A DNA stretch of 64,000 nucleotides from Eremophila alpestris peregrina (GCA_009792885.1 WMCF01000032.1:7474898-7538897); one strand, 5' to 3'. Positions 11,553 to 26,108 are shown, numbered from the stretch's first letter. The notes: generated from the sequence alone by a model not told the origin. A program made the numbers and translations.

Positions 11553-14517
11553 GTTCATGTTTGATAATACCAGTTAAAGTATTCAGCTTCCTTCCAGGAT
11601 AAACACTTGATGGTTAATGTGTCAGGGACATGGGATTACGTTCTCCTCAGAGCCAGACATAAACTGCCCCCTCTTCCTCCGAATCGGAATTATCATTCAC
11701 AGTTCATCGTTTATCATCCTTCAAGTGTTTGGCTTTCCATCACATGAAAGCCACTGGCAGCACAGACCCGGAGTTGACTTTGCATTCTGAGGTTACTGCT
11801 GATGGCTCCTTAAAGAGCTGTAAACTCCCTTCCTGCTTTTTCCAGTCCTTTTCATCTTAGGAGAGGCTTTTTGATGCGCACAGCAGAGTCTAAAGAGAAA
11901 TGCTCAAGTGCATCCTCAGCATCAGGAGTATCAGGTGAAAATGTTTGTAGAGTGGTTCTTGTCCTCAGCAAGGCTCGGAGCTTTGCCGTGCGCCTGTTTG
12001 TGAAGTCGTGGTTTATGTTTGAGCTGGTTTAGTGTCATAAAAAGACCCTCCATTTAAATATAAACCAGCTTTGTTTCTGCTCCTTCTCATTAAGTTTTGA
12101 GCTTAGATTATTTTTCTTCATCAGACACTCAGTTTGAAACGTCTTTGGGATTTAAAAGTGGCTGAAGCCAACTTGTAGGACTAAAAGTTTTTCATTTTCA
12201 GTGTCTTTTAGGCACCTGAATTTAACAAAATGGGACCTTCAAGAAGCCAAATATTTTAAATGAAGCTCAGCTTCTTCCCATTAATCTGCTGCACTGCACT
12301 TTTAGGAATATATAGGCAAGTTCTCAGTAAGCCATATGTCTTGATTAAGAGTAGATTTTTTTATTTGAGGGTCAAATCCAGTGTATTTTGTGACTAAGCT
12401 GTTTCTGCAGTGAAGGACTGGTTATTCACAAGCACATCTCCCTGTTAACGAGTATTTGTGAGAGTCGTTTATTTTTCTTCAGTATCTTCCTTATTTTCCA
12501 AGTTGTTCCTCCGTTCCTATGAATAATTCTCAGGACTTCCAAATTCAGAAATTATGGTCCTAATTCTTGAGCTCTGGAGAGAATGCTTTTAGGGAAATAA
12601 TAGGAGAAAATTTATAGTATTTTACTGCTGGTGTGAATTTCCAGGCAAACAGCAATTTATGAAACTTTAAAGATTCAGAGATTCTGTATTTGGCTGTGTA
12701 AGATTCAAAACTAAAAAAAAAAAATAAAAAATAGGATCTGGGAAACCACAGGGCAGCCAAGTCAGCACTTTTATCATGTGATATTCCTAAATCCAACATC
12801 TCCAACAGCTGTGAGCAGCCCCCAAAGTAAGGAAAGCCCAGCATCTCCTCCCACAGCTGCAACCCAGCTCTGTGGTGAAACTGGGATTTTAGCAGGTATT
12901 TTGTGCCCCTTCTGCTGCTCCAAGGGCAGGCAAGCAGCTCAAATCTGGGCTTGGAAAGAGCCCCAGAGGAGCTGAATGAAAGGACACCCCTGCAGCTGCT
13001 GGGGGGAACAGGAGGAGCTGTGTGGGAGGTGACAGAGGCAGTGACACCCCCCAGGAAACAAGGGATGTGTCTATATTTAACTGTAGATCCTGTTAATGAT
13101 AGCCCGAGGGAGGAACTTTGGGGTTACCATTTGTAGGGTGGGCAGTGAGACACCAGGATTGTTCCAACCATTGTTTCTTTAAAGGTGCTGGGGTGTCTTG
13201 ACAAACCGACCTTTTATTTTTTTTTTTCTGTTCATAAATACCAGTCAATTTGGGAAACAGAAAGATTGTCAACATCATAAAAATGCTCATAAAAAATCGT
13301 AAAAATTTTAAATGCTCAGATACTGATGGAGAATGCAATGACTCTCCAAATCATGCATTGCCACTGCCCAACACCCTGCATCCATTAAAAGCAAGCAATG
13401 GTACGAGACTGTCCTGGTTATTTCACTTCATATCTCTTGTTTTATCCCACCCAAAAAACTGCTAAAATGACAAGCAGTGATCTGCGGGAGAAGTGACCCC
13501 ACTCCTCAAGCTGCCTTTTCTAAGAGAGTCCAACAGCAGAGCTTTTGGCTGATTTACCTGGGCTTTGGTGGCTCTTGTGTGATTTACCCAGCGAGTTTGG
13601 GAAAACCTTGAAGCTGCCCCTTGGTACCTGAGATGGGCTCTGGGCTCTAAAAGCCTTTTGTGCTGTGGCAGCAGCCTACAAACAGAAACAGTCTGGGGAA
13701 TGGCTCAGATGCATTGGTGCTGACAAAGGACACTGGGGTGGGAAAAGGGTTTCTAGGAAGCAGGAGAGAAAGAAGCCAGGTTTTCACTTGAAATAAGCAG
13801 AGAATCCTGTTGTGGCGTGTGGTGCACAGAGATCTGCTGGCAGTGCATCACTGTGCCCTGGCAGCTGAGAAAACTGGAGCATGGGGCTTTTGTGGGTCAC
13901 ACAAAGTGCTTTGAGCTGTTCTGCACTGACTGAGTTTGAGAGGAAGCCCATTTTTTTGTTCATTTTATCCCATAAGTAAAAACCAGGCACCGGGATGAGA
14001 GGATTGTACAAAGGCTATCTGAATCATGAACTCTTATTTGCATTTTTAAATAGAGCTCATAGAAATCTTGGATCCCCAAACCCTCTAAATTTGGAGCATG
14101 CAGAATTCATCTCAGTTTTTTTGTGGTTAATGGCCTATATATCTCTATCTTTTGTGGCTAAAGCATCTTTAAAAAAAGGAAAAAGCATTGCAGCTTTTTA
14201 TGTTTGATTGGTACAGGGTTGAGTAGCATTGAGCGGAGAGCCAGAGATGTATTTAGATCCATTCCCCTGGAATACAAGTGGGGATGGACATGTTCTTAAT
14301 TAAATCTTGGAGTTTAGAAGATTGTTTCCCAAGGTTATTTTTGGTTGCTGAAGCCTGGATCTGAAGCTTTTTGCCTGGCTCCAACCCCAGTGCATTTCAT
14401 ATCTGATTGGGGCAGTTTAGAGCTTCATCTTTATTTGGAAGCAAAGAAGAGCAACCATTCCCCAGTTTGGAGGGATGTCCCCAGTTTTCCTGAGGACAGT
14501 GGAAAGCTGTTTGAGCC

Positions 14518-14612
14518 ATCTGAGCCTTACAAACATCCATCCTGCAGCAATCTGAGTCTTACAAACATCCATCCTGCAGCAATCTGAGTCTTACAAACAT
14601 CCATCCTGCAGC
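14518..14612. repeat. 32-bp tandem repeat, three copies
   Basis: The core CTTACAAACATCCATCCTGC occurs three times at a 32-base period. Copies differ by about one base (GAGCC versus GAGTC). Confidence 0.92.
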
Positions 14613-16603
14613 TTGTCAGAGGATTTTGCTACCTGATGAGAGGTAGATTGGGAAACCTCTGAATTTCCTGGAGGGAAATAAGGAAAGGACAACACCTTTG
14701 GGGAAGAAAACTCAGCTGAATTGATTCCTCATCCTGTTCCCCTGCTCTGGCATCAGTTCCCCCATGTGCTGGTGTTCAAATGGTGCTAAGGTGGGAGAAG
14801 TGATGGGAGGGGAAATGGGGAAATGCTGGAATGGGAACAGCACTGCAATTAGTGACACCTGATAATCCATTTTGGGGGTTATTTAACAGGATTCAAAGGG
14901 GCTGAACTGCTACAAATGCTCAGTGCTCAGAAGAAATAACCACCCTGTCCATTCTGAGGAAGCTAATCCAGTGGAGCTAAATGAAATCATCCTAAAAACC
15001 TGCATTGCACAATTTGGTTTCGAGTTGTAACACCCAATTGCACTCCGGAGCTGGCAGCACCGTGACACTGGACACAGCCTGTCCCCACAAAAACACCCCC
15101 AGAAAGGGCTCAGGCCATGGAATCAGGGTGCTCCCAGTGCAGCACTGGGATCTGGCAGGGTGTGGGGAGCTGGTGAGGGGGTGCAGAGCCCAGTGCCCCT
15201 CCCTGCCCTGTGCAGGGCTCCCTCCCAGCTCTGTCCTGCTCTGTGCTGAGCAGGAGGGGACGGTCCCTCACTGGATATTCCCTCAGCTCAGCTGCTCTTC
15301 ACTGCTCACCATCAAATCCCTCTTAATCCCTCGGAGGGGAAGACCCCACATTCTGCTTGCTCATTTTCATGACACAGGAGCAGGACTGAAACCATGAGCG
15401 AGCCTTTTTCCAAGCACAGCTGCCTAAAAAGCCTCATGGTGCTTATTCAGATTTTCTCTTCCCCTAGACGGCCAAGAAGCAGCAGCTTTTTGTGTAAAAC
15501 CCATTGAAAGGTTTAACTCAGCTCCTGAGCTGTACTCCCCGAGGAGAGGGGAAGGATCAAGGTCTTGCAAGGATGAGAAGGTTGCTAAAAATTATTGAAC
15601 TGCAAAAATGAAGGTAATTAGCACTGTTCCAGCCATTTATTTTTGCATTTTCTTTCTTCTCCCAGCCATTCACTGTCGGCCTGGCTGCATGAGAAATGAG
15701 AATTGCATGAGGCCATGGTGTATCTGTGCATCAGGAAGTTTTCTCCAGGCTTGTTTCAAACAGTTCTTGCAGCAGTTGAGACTGTTATCGAATCAATATT
15801 ATTGATGATTTCTTTATTAGCTGATGGGAAAGCTGAATTTGTACACAGCACTTACTGGCTGGCTGAGGCATCACCCTGACCTGCATTTTGGAGGCAGAGG
15901 CTGGTGGATTTGCCAAGCCTCTCTGCCTCCTGGACATGCTCCAGGTCTTTTTTTTTGTCATGAAGGGCCCCAAACTCAACTCAGGGTTTGTGGTGTGGCC
16001 TCAGCAGTGCCCAGCACAGAGGGACAATCCCTGTCCTGCCCCTGCTGACCCAGGCCAGGTGCCATCAGCCTTTCTGGACACCTGGACACTCCTGGCTCAT
16101 GTTCATCCACTGTGGACCAGCACTCCCAGCTCCTTTCCCTCAGGGCAGCTTTCCCACCCCTCTGCCCCCAACTGCAGGAGGCTGTTGTGACCCAAAATGC
16201 AGGTACCTGGCACTGAGCCACGGTCCTGTGCGTTAATTACCTGGTAATAAACTGATTAATGGTTTGATAAATCAGCTGTCACATTGCAAACCAGGAAATA
16301 CTTCCCCAGCTTCATGTGAATTTAATGAGAGCACACACACACACAGAGCTGCTGGCTCCAGGGTCAGGGTCACGTCCTTTGCTCACCTTGACAGCAATTC
16401 ATACAGAGACAGGAAAATCTTTTCAGCAGCCCGTGTTCCTGCAGAGCTGCGCTGGTTAAAGCAGGGAGATGGGAGCATTTTCTGTGGGACAGAGCAATGT
16501 CTCCATCACTGGTACCCTCCCGAGCTGCGTGATGCTGCTGCTGCTGCCCTCTAGATGGTGCAGTCCGATAAAAAATTTGAGAAAATATGGCAATTTGCTT
16601 TCA

Positions 16604-16645
16604 CTTTTTTTTTTTTTTAATTTTTTTTTCTTTCTTTTTATTTTT
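16604..16645. repeat. T-rich low-complexity tract
   Basis: Interrupted runs of T with occasional A and C. No associated element was identified. Confidence 0.85.
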
Positions 16646-19600
16646 TAATTGCATTTACAGGAGGGCGTGTTGCCAATGGCTGGGAAGTGGAACACAGCAC
16701 TGCTGGTGATTCCCTGGAGTGCAGGGATGGGAGCCTGACCCACCTGGTTTGTGCATATTTTGTAAAACCTGGTTCACTCTACTGTGTCGTGCCTTGAGAC
16801 ATTTTGCACTTTAAGTTTCTACCTACACTGTCCTTTAGGGATTTTTTAAATTCTATTTTTTTTCCCTTTAAACCAGGAGTCTGTGCAAGGAAATGCAACG
16901 TGATTTTGGAAGTCAGACTGGGAAATAACCACAGACCTGAGCATGAAACCTGGTGTAATTGTTTTGGGTATTTGTATCTTGGAAGCACAGGTTGCTGACT
17001 GCAAATTTTTAGTAAACAAAATCCCTGATGTACATGTTGTGCTGCAAAGGAGCTATTTCACTAAGCTGATCACTGTCAAGTGGAACTCATTGGAAAACCA
17101 AAAGAAAAAGGGAAGAAAATGGGAACAGGAGGATGCCAATTCTTAAAATGCCAAAACTCCACCTGAGAGAGAAGACATCAATCTGAGGTGAAAGCCTGCT
17201 TTGGATCCACTGATGAAACACATTCACCAGCTGGAGTGAGAAAAACAACTTACACCACCTGGGGAAATGTGTGTGCAGGGATGGGCAGCAGCCAGCTCAG
17301 GCTGGATGCCATTTGGTGCAGAAAATGAATGAGGTGGAGACAGATATCCAAAAATCTAGAGCAGGAAGGGTTAAGAAAAACAAAGAAGATACTTGTTTTT
17401 GAGCAAAAACATATCCTAGCAACATCACTGGCCTGATATTAGGTGGAAATACTGAAGCTGAGGTATCCAGAAGACACTTTCTGCATTTGGAAAGCCACTC
17501 TGTTCTCACACAGGCCTGGCTGTTACCAGCTAGGAAAACATTAGGCATCATATGCTAGAGGAAAAATCAGATTTAATTATTCTCACCACTAAGCATCCCA
17601 GAGGAAGTGGCCAAGGAAGTCTCTGGCCCATGAGAAATCATTTTTTGGGTAGATTGAACACAGTAAAGTGCAGGACTGCAAGGATGCTCCTGCTACATCA
17701 GTGTTGGAACCAGGCCAGCCATTCCTGCTGGTGGCACTTTTTGTCATCCAGGAGGTGAAGAGTGAAGATCAAATTCATGGACAGGACTTTAATTAATGCA
17801 AATCAATTAGAAAATGAATTTTCTAGGTAAGGCCTAAACGGACAGAGTTGGTAATTTCCTAGGTGGGGTCTGGCTGGGTAATTTCCTAGGAGAGGAGGCA
17901 GAGAGGAGAAGGTTTTGATAAATACCTGTGCTGGGCCTGTCCATGCATGGAGGGGCTGGGGAGGGCTGGCAGGAGCCCAGCAGAGGCTGGCACTGCCAAA
18001 TTGAAAAAGCTGAGCTGAATGGAAAGTTGCAAGGGGATATACAAATATAACATGGTGAGAGGGGACATAGCAAAAGAGTGACACACTCAGGCTGGAGAGG
18101 AGGCTCTGGTGTTGAACAAATTGAGCAAATCACTTTGCCACTTCCTTGTGGTTTCAAACCAGCTGCAGCTGATTTCAGGTACTGCTTTGGTCAGGTAATT
18201 ATGGGCTCAGTCTGGGGATGCTGGGGGAAATGTTGGCAGAAGGAAGATCAGGTTCAGATCTGGTCTGAGGTCCCCTCCTGGCCTTTAACTCTGCAGTGAT
18301 GGAAATGACTCTGAGGAAAGATTTATAGAGACAGTGCACAAGAGGAAAGGAAAAGCTGGAAGTTTTCTTCTGCCCCTTGTTCATGCAACTTGAATTTTCT
18401 TGCTTCTTATCTCAAGCTTGGTAAGGCTTTTGCATGTCCACACCACCAACCATCCTGCCCAGCTTTGTCTGAATTCACTTTTGTGGGCTTTTAAATTTTT
18501 TATTGTGAGATCTTTACTTTTTCTTCCCAGTTTGCAATTGCTATTTCCAATGCATCCTTGCTCTCCTGCCCTTTGAAGTGACCTTTGCTCAGACCTGGCC
18601 CCTTCTCCAGGTGGCAAGGGGGACAGCAGGACTGGAGCAGCTGAGACTCCTTCAAGATCAGGGAACGTGGTGGCAAAGAATGTGGCTGTTTTTTGCAATA
18701 GAATGCAAGCTCCAGTCCAGTGGGTCCTCAAAAGTATTATCAGAAGTGAAAGGCTACATTTAAAAATGTATAAGCAGGGACTTTCAGCACTGCATGCCTT
18801 CATTCATAATTCACCAGCGCTCGTTCCTAAAGGAGATTTGATATTTTTACAAGGTAAATGTACTTTAAAACATTTCTTCACTTAGCACTGAATGTGCAAT
18901 TAAGTGAACTTACTAAAAAGGAGAGGGAAGCAAGGTTTAGAATGGAGTTGCCCCAACAGCCGTGAAATTATTGTAATTTTCATGTAACTCAGCTTTGATT
19001 GGGAAATGCCACGTTTGGGGCTGGTGGAGCAGCTTTTCTGACAGGATCTCCAAATCTGTGGCTGGTGACTGTTATAACCTGCACCTTTCTGCCTGAAGAT
19101 CTGTGGTGGAGAGGACACAAACTTCAACTGTCCCCATTCCAGTTCTGCAGGGAGAGGGAAGCAACTGGAGAATTTCCATGGACATCTGACTTTGTCCAAA
19201 GGGGTGGCCATCACCATGAGAAGTGTTTGCAGCTGGTGTTGGAAAACTCACCAAGGCTGTGATGCAAAGTCCATTACACCAACATGAGGAGGATTTTTTT
19301 CTTTTTTTTTCACTAATACTCTTAAAGCCAGAAAGCCACTGGTGGGGAAAAGTGCTGCTGAGCAGCAGAGCTCCCAGAGCAGGACTTGCTGAGTCGACAC
19401 AAAGAAATGAAGGAAAAAAAATCTGTAATCACAAATCTGTCTGGATAAATTAGCTGGGAAATTCATGGAAAACACCGAAGTTCCAGCACAGTGAAACCAG
19501 AATAAAAGGAAATCAGCCAGGCTCCATGTCCCAGGTGTGCTACACCACACTCAGCAGTCTCCAGACAAGGTCACTTCCACCTCAAACACTGTGGGACAGC

Positions 19601-20561
19601 TCCTGCTGCTTTGTTTTCCAGCCATAATCAGCATTTTCACCCTCATTCTCATTTTCTGCTTATGGATCCATTGCCCCCTCTGATGTTCAGATAAAAAGGG
19701 GGCTATTAAAAACCACGTTAAGCCAGGATTAACTACAAGAGACTTTTGATTCAGGCACTCTTGCTTTTCCCTGTGGTGCTGGTTTGGGTGGGTGATGAGA
19801 GGGATCAGCAGTTTGGGATGTGGAGGGTGGGACAGTGACACTCCCACCTCTGGAAGGGCCTGGAGAACTTGAACTTCCCCTGGCTGGACCTTTGTTCCTG
19901 CTTGGTTTTGTCCCTCACTCAACTTTATTATTCCAAGGGAAGTCTCTCCAGGGAAAATGTGAGGGAAAAGTCTCTGTCCCCAGCGAGGCCATTTGGGGAC
20001 AGTCTCTGTCTAAGAGTTCCCATGTCACCCTCAGCTGGGTCTGGTTTTTTTTTTTATTATTCTTCACTGCTCTGTTCTTCATCCTTTAAGAGCTGCCCAG
20101 GACTGAGGGATGAAAGCCTGCCTCCTCCCCTCAAAGGATCACATCCTTTAGGACTGCTTCCCAGCCTGATTGATGTTTACATCTATTAATTGTTTTCCCT
20201 CTCATTTTCTGATTTCCTACTGCTATCACAGAAAACCCCGAAGAAAACAACCTTTGATGGAGAATAGCATATTTCAGAAGGCAACTTCCCACCTCCAGTG
20301 TTTGTGGATAATTAGGAGATTGACTATAAATGGCTTTGCAGAGCTGCTTATTAACATTTTTTTCTTACCTTTACCTAAAATAATCCATTTCTCTGTGCAT
20401 TTTGGATATCCCAGGATCTGTCCAAAGGTCACTCCCTCTCTGCCTGTTGCCCATGTTCTGCCAGCTCTGGTTGAAGGCACATATTTTTCCATATTTTTAG
20501 CTTTTGCTGTGAGTTGACTTTGAGGTGTTTATGTGCTGCTGCATCTCCCTCCTGCATGAGC

Positions 20562-21170
20562 AGGTGAGACCAGGTTAACCCCAAACCCTCCCCAGGTCCT
20601 GCCAGTCCCCAGGTTAACCCCAAACCCTCCCCAGGTCCTGCCAGTCCCCAGGTTAACCCCAAACNNNNNNNNNNNNNNNNNNNNNNNNNNNNNNNNNNNN
20701 NNNNNNNNNNNNNNNNNNNNNNNNNNNNNNNNNNNNNNNNNNNNNNNNNNNNNNNNNNNNNNNNNNNNNNNNNNNNNNNNNNNNNNNNNNNNNNNNNNNN
20801 NNNNNNNNNNNNNNNNNNNNNNNNNNNNNNNNNNNNNNNNNNNNNNNNNNNNNNNNNNNNNNNNNNNNNNNNNNNNNNNNNNNNNNNNNNNNNNNNNNNN
20901 NNNNNNNNNNNNNNNNNNNNNNNNNNNNNNNNNNNNNNNNNNNNNNNNNNNNNNNNNNNNNNNNNNNNNNNNNNNNNNNNNNNNNNNNNNNNNNNNNNNN
21001 NNNNNNNNNNNNNNNNNNNNNNNNNNNNNNNNNNNNNNNNNNNNNNNNNNNNNNNNNNNNNNNNNNNNNNNNNNNNNNNNNNNNNNNNNNNNNNNNNNNN
21101 NNNNNNNNNNNNNNNNNNNCAGTCCCCAGGTTAACCCCAAACCCTCCCCAGGTCCTGGCAGTCCCCAGGG
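20562..21170. repeat. 39-bp minisatellite containing an assembly gap
   Basis: GC-rich units containing CCAGGTTAACCCCAAACCCT and CCCCAGGTCCTGCCAGTC repeat at a period of 39 bases. There are about two and a half copies left of the gap and one copy right of it. Because 39 is 13 codons, any frame open in one unit stays open through the array. The minus strand therefore shows a spurious 13-residue protein repeat. The true copy number is unknown. Confidence 0.93.
20665..21119. other. Assembly gap (455 N)
   Basis: A run of N interrupts the 39-bp minisatellite. The same repeat unit stands on both sides, so the gap very probably contains further copies. Its stated length need not be the real length. 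Confidence 0.99.
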
Positions 21171-24100
21171 GTGACAAATGGAGGTGAAAAACCCCAGTGA
21201 CACCAGGGGGTCACAGCAGCAGTGGAGATGAACTCTGGAAATGGAGACTTTTCCTCCCCTTGGCTCCAGATGAAGGGATGCATTCGTGATGGGATGTGAC
21301 CTTATCTCAGTCAAGATTTTCAGCTTTGAACAAAGGCCAAGCTGGGAATTCAATGGAAAAAATCTTTTGAGTCATAGTAGATGGCAAATTCATATTCAGG
21401 ACAGATGGTATTTTCTAAAAGTAGCTGTTTACTCCTAGAATTACTCTTCTTCCTTCCTGTGGCATTTTTTTTCCCCTCATTCTGTGGTTCTCCTGCCCAC
21501 AAACTTGTCTTTCTCAGTAAATTTCTAGTGACAATTTTAACCATCTCTTAAAAAAACCCCAGCTATAAAAAGCCTTTCTCCCTGTCTGTGTCTTCTTACT
21601 TTCATGATCCTCTGGGGTAATATCCTGCCCTAATTATGGATAAAAGTACATTTTTTAGCTATTTTGGAAAACATCTTTTGTCTTCATACAGGAGGTCTAA
21701 TTAGAAGTTCAGTCCATCTTGCTTTTTGTCCAGCTAAATGCCACACTCTCTGTTTGTGTTGCTGCCATTGGTCTCAACTAATTAAGGAAATCAAGAATAG
21801 ATTAGAAAAAGAAAAAATATCCAAAAACCTATCTTGGTTTATTTTCTTTTAGAAAACTGATTTCAGCTGCACCTTTGTCTCCTCCTTCCACCCTTTGAGG
21901 AGAGCAGATTGTTTCAGATTTCTGCCACCTTGATCTCTCCCCTCTGGATTTGTGCCCAAACCAAGTCAGAGCAGGATTTGGCCCAGCAGCCCCATCAGGA
22001 ACCAGGGGCTGGCCCAAATCCTCAGGCACTTTATGGGGCAGAACTAACCCCAATTAAATCCCTTGAAGCTGCAGTCTGTGTCAGCCTGTCCTGTGACAGG
22101 GCTGGGCTCTTGCATTTCCCAGGCACAGCCCTGAACATTGGATTTTCTGTTATTTGAGCCATATTTTATTTCAGTTTGGACATCAGTGGCTTTGCACTGG
22201 CACCATGTTCATTAGAAGGTCTCCAAGTCCACAGCAGTATTCAGAAGTGTTGCTCATTAAGCCTTGGAAAGCAGACAGCCTTCCTCCTGTGTGATGGTGA
22301 GGATGAAAGATCTTGTAAAAGCCTTCTTTATAGAAATAAAAATAGTCCCAGGAGCACAGCTTTTTTTATTTTTTTTTTCCTTCCTATTCCACACAGGTTT
22401 CTCTGTTAACAATTGCAGCTAATTTTCTCTTCTGTTATTTCTGGATATATTTACGATAACCCCAGAATAATCTGACAGAGATTTTTCTCTTCACATAACT
22501 AACCAGCATTCTTGCTGCAGTGTCTCACCATCACCCTGGTTCCAACACTCATTTCAGATATAAAATTAGAGACACAGATGCTGGATATTGTACCATTCAA
22601 AATGCTGCATTTTGTTTGGTCTGCTTTCTTCTTATTAAATTAAAGACATCCCAACTCTCAAATTATGGAACTGCACTTACTTTAGGGATAATTAACAGCA
22701 TATGTAGTCATTAACTTGCTTGCTTGAGGGAGAGGGAGAAAAGGTAAGAGAATTATTGTTGGTACAGCAAAAGAAATACGAGAAAAAAATCGCTGCCTTC
22801 AGATTACACACAATATGTGACTGAAAAAATGGAGCAACTGGGAACCTGCAACACCAAACTGCAGTTAATCCTGGCTCACCAAAGCTTGAGGAGCAGCTTT
22901 GCAGCTTTTCCTTACTGTTCATCTGACTTTTGGCCTTTGAAGCTCTGTTTCTCATCTCTGCATTAAGTTTAAAAAAAAAGGTTAGGCTTTTCCAGGTAGT
23001 GTAGGAATTGGCATTTAGGGAGATAGATCCTATTTTTATTGTCAATTGAAAAAAAAATTACTGAAGGATAACTCCTGCAGCTAAATTTCCATGGGAGGAT
23101 TTGTCCATCCTCCTTGCCTGGGTGGGTCCATCCTCCTGGACTCTCCCCAGTGTCCCTGTCCTTGTTTGGGTTCAGTTTTACACCTCCACCTCTGTTTTGT
23201 GTTGCTGAAGCTGGAAGAGTGTACATTATTCAAGCAGCTGCCTTAGACCCAGTCAGGTTCTCCCCATCAGAGCCTTTTCATGAATCTGGGCGTGCAGAAC
23301 TTCAAGAATCTTTAATGCCACTGTGAGGGGCAAGCACCAGGCATGTTTCTGCAGTCAGACACAGAGCAGTGGTCTCATGAGCAACACTCATTTCCACTCT
23401 TGTTCATGCTCATGCCAAAGATTAATCTCCTTGCAGACTCCTTGTCAGATTTATTTGTGTGCATGAAAGGGACCCTGCCCAGGGGCTCTGGGCTGGCAAA
23501 GGACAGCCAATTATCAGTTCATCGTTTTATTTTGATTGAACGAGAGTTGTGATGTGCAGCCCCTCTTGGATTGTGTCCTGTGCTCTTTTGTGTGGCTGTT
23601 AACACAGGCTGCAGCACAGAGCAGCCCTTGCCTGCATGCACAGCCAGCTGGACTCAAAAAACACCTTTGTAGTGACTTCTGACAACCTTGGAGCCAGGCT
23701 CTGATGTAAAGTATCACAAGCTGGTGGTGATAATAATTTGCTTTTTCAATCACAGGAAACTCCACGCCTCTAGATGCAACCAGCTCAGACAAATCCGTAT
23801 TCAAATGAGAACACACCATAGGTGGGAAGGGAAATGTAATTGCACCCAATTTTGCACTTGCACTTGTCCTCCAGGAGCTAAAATGGGATTTTTAATACAC
23901 TTATTTTGAATATGTGCATCTGCTCTGTCGTTTTTGCATAATGAGCACATTCCTGGTACTTAAAGAATTAGCTTTTCCTCTTGCTAAGATATAGGCAAAA
24001 TGAGGCATGCTGTTATTCATGTATTTATTTATTCATTCATTTTTTTTGTGTGTGTGTGAAGCATACTGGGCAATCCATCTCGTTCCCAGGAAAAACCCCA

Positions 24101-25950
24101 GGGGATTTGGGGAAGGCTCAGCATTCAGCTCTGAACTCAATTATCACAAATCTCATCCTATAAATTAGAACATGTTGCAGGGAAAGAAGAAAATGCAGCT
24201 CCCCATAGTAAATTCCCTGAGAGGAAGAGAGAGAAATGCTTCTGGAGAGATGCCTTGAGAAATGCAGGGGAGGGAGCTGATCCAGACACCCCCAGATCAG
24301 TGCTGCAGCAAGGAAAAGGACCATTAGCTGTGTTCCCAAATCTGTTTTGCCATGTCATGGTTTCACAGACTGAGCAAAGCCCAAAGCACAGAGGCAGACA
24401 TGGGCAAACCTGCACCAGCCTCCACTGCAGGGTGAATCCTGAGCTCAGGCACAATCCTTCCCTCAAAGGGAACCAACTTTTCTTGCTCAAATGAACCAAA
24501 TAATGAGCTTTTATTTCCCCCTTTTAATGACTTGGGGGATAGTTCTAAATATATATATCTCATTTCCCAGAGTAATTCAGGTGCTAGAAACCCATGAGGA
24601 GAGCACCTACAGGATATTCCTGCAGCAGCACTGAGGTTTGTGGTTGGTGACCCGTGTAACCCCCACAGACCTGCAGGACATGCACCAGCACCTCCAAATG
24701 CTGTGATTTAGAGGTTTCCAGGAAAAAAAAAATACCCCCATCCCTTGGGTTTTGACGTGCCTGTACCACCAGCCCTGCTAACAGGTTGACAGAGAGGATA
24801 TTTGCCTGCGGGTGACGTTGGTGAGGTGTGATTCACAACCAGAATAATTGCTGCAGTCCTTCCATTGACTTCACTTCCAGCCAAAGCTGGACACCCACGA
24901 GTGCCTGGGAATAGGGGAGCAGGGTGTGCCAAGCTTGCTGATGCAGCACAAGGAGCTGTGCAAGCAGGAGCTGCTCTTTAAAAACTCCCTGGTGCTGGCG
25001 CAGTGCTGACTTCATTTAAATAGCGCTCCTATTTTGGCATGTTTCCTTGTTTTATGTAACTATTGAAACCTGTTTGGGCTCTGAATTATCCTGGGCAGGT
25101 CCCATAGCCTTTGTGGCATTGGGAGAAAGTTGTCCCTGCTCTGTGAATGTCCCTTGCTCTGAAAATCCCTTGCTCTGAAGGTGTCTCAGATGGCCAAGGA
25201 GCACAGACAACCCACAGCTCCATGTTGTGCTGGTTTAGTTGAATTGCTGCAAAGGGGAGGCTGATGAATGAATAAGAAGCTTTTGGTCTGGCTGAAGAAG
25301 TGTCTGACCATCATTCCTAGCACCAGAGGGGACTGTAAAGACAGGCACCATCCCTGCAAATTGCCAGGACTCCACAATGGAATCATTCAGTCTGGGGTGA
25401 AAAGTGTGCAGACCTGGCAAAAAAAAGTGTCTGAACCTCTCAAAATGATGATCAACCACCACAGGCTTGAGGCAGGATGCTCTGATAAAGGTGAGGATGA
25501 GTGAGATGTTGTCACAAAGATGCAGCAGCCTGCCAGCTGGTTTGGAGACTGCACAGGATGGGGTGGTCTGTATTTTTCTTTCGACTTCTCACCCTCCCTC
25601 CTTGGTGGGGAATTTCTGTTTTCTCCTGTTGCAGAACTGAAACCCATTACTCTTTAACCAGGAAGCACAAACACCACCACCAGGTCAGATAAAACACTTG
25701 TCATTTTTAACATCCCTGTTTCCAGGGCGTTTCTCAGCAGCTCTGGATCTCCACAGCTGCTGCAGGTTGGATCCAAGGAAAATTGAAACAGCTGGGAAAG
25801 TTTCCATTAACTTCACTAGGCTGGGTCCTGCAAGAGGAAAATTCTCCTGGTTTCAGGCTTCATGAGATGGCTCTGCCACTGCCTCTTTAAGAGATGAAAA
25901 ATGCACAGTGGGGACCACACATCCTGAACACTACCAAACCAATTTTTCCA

Positions 25951-26108
25951 CTATAGAATCACAGGAATGTTTAGGTTGGAGAAGACCTCTGAGATCATCG
26001 AGCCCACCACTAAATCCTGTCCCTCAGAGCCCCATCATTAAATCCCTCCAGGGATGGTGACTCAGGCACTGCCCTGGACATCCTGTTCCAGTGTTGGACT
26101 ATCACTAA
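25951..26108 (-). mobile_element. CR1 LINE, 3'-end fragment
   Basis: The plus strand reads ATAGAATCACAGGAATG, then TTAGGTTGGAGAAGACCTC, GATCATCGAGCCC, CTCCAGGGATGGTGACTC and CCTGTTCCAGTG. This is the well-known reverse-complement consensus of the avian CR1 3' end. It is 5'-truncated and carries no coding sequence. Confidence 0.88.

Larger units (their letters stand above)
7111..20555. other. Intergenic DNA between FOXL3 and FAM20C, left part
   Basis: No supported gene. All open frames are under about 140 codons, overlap one another in several frames, and lack recognisable domains or paired splice sites. The stretch holds an A-rich tract at 11437-11552, a T-rich tract near 16604-16645, a 51-bp tandem duplication at 10399-10499, a 32-bp triplication at 14518-14612, and three 10-bp copies at 9481-9507. 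Confidence 0.6.

Noticed and set aside
20529..21353. Long minus-strand open frame with a 13-residue repeat
   Set aside because: Most of it is the N gap, and the rest is the 39-bp minisatellite translated. No splice or promoter support.
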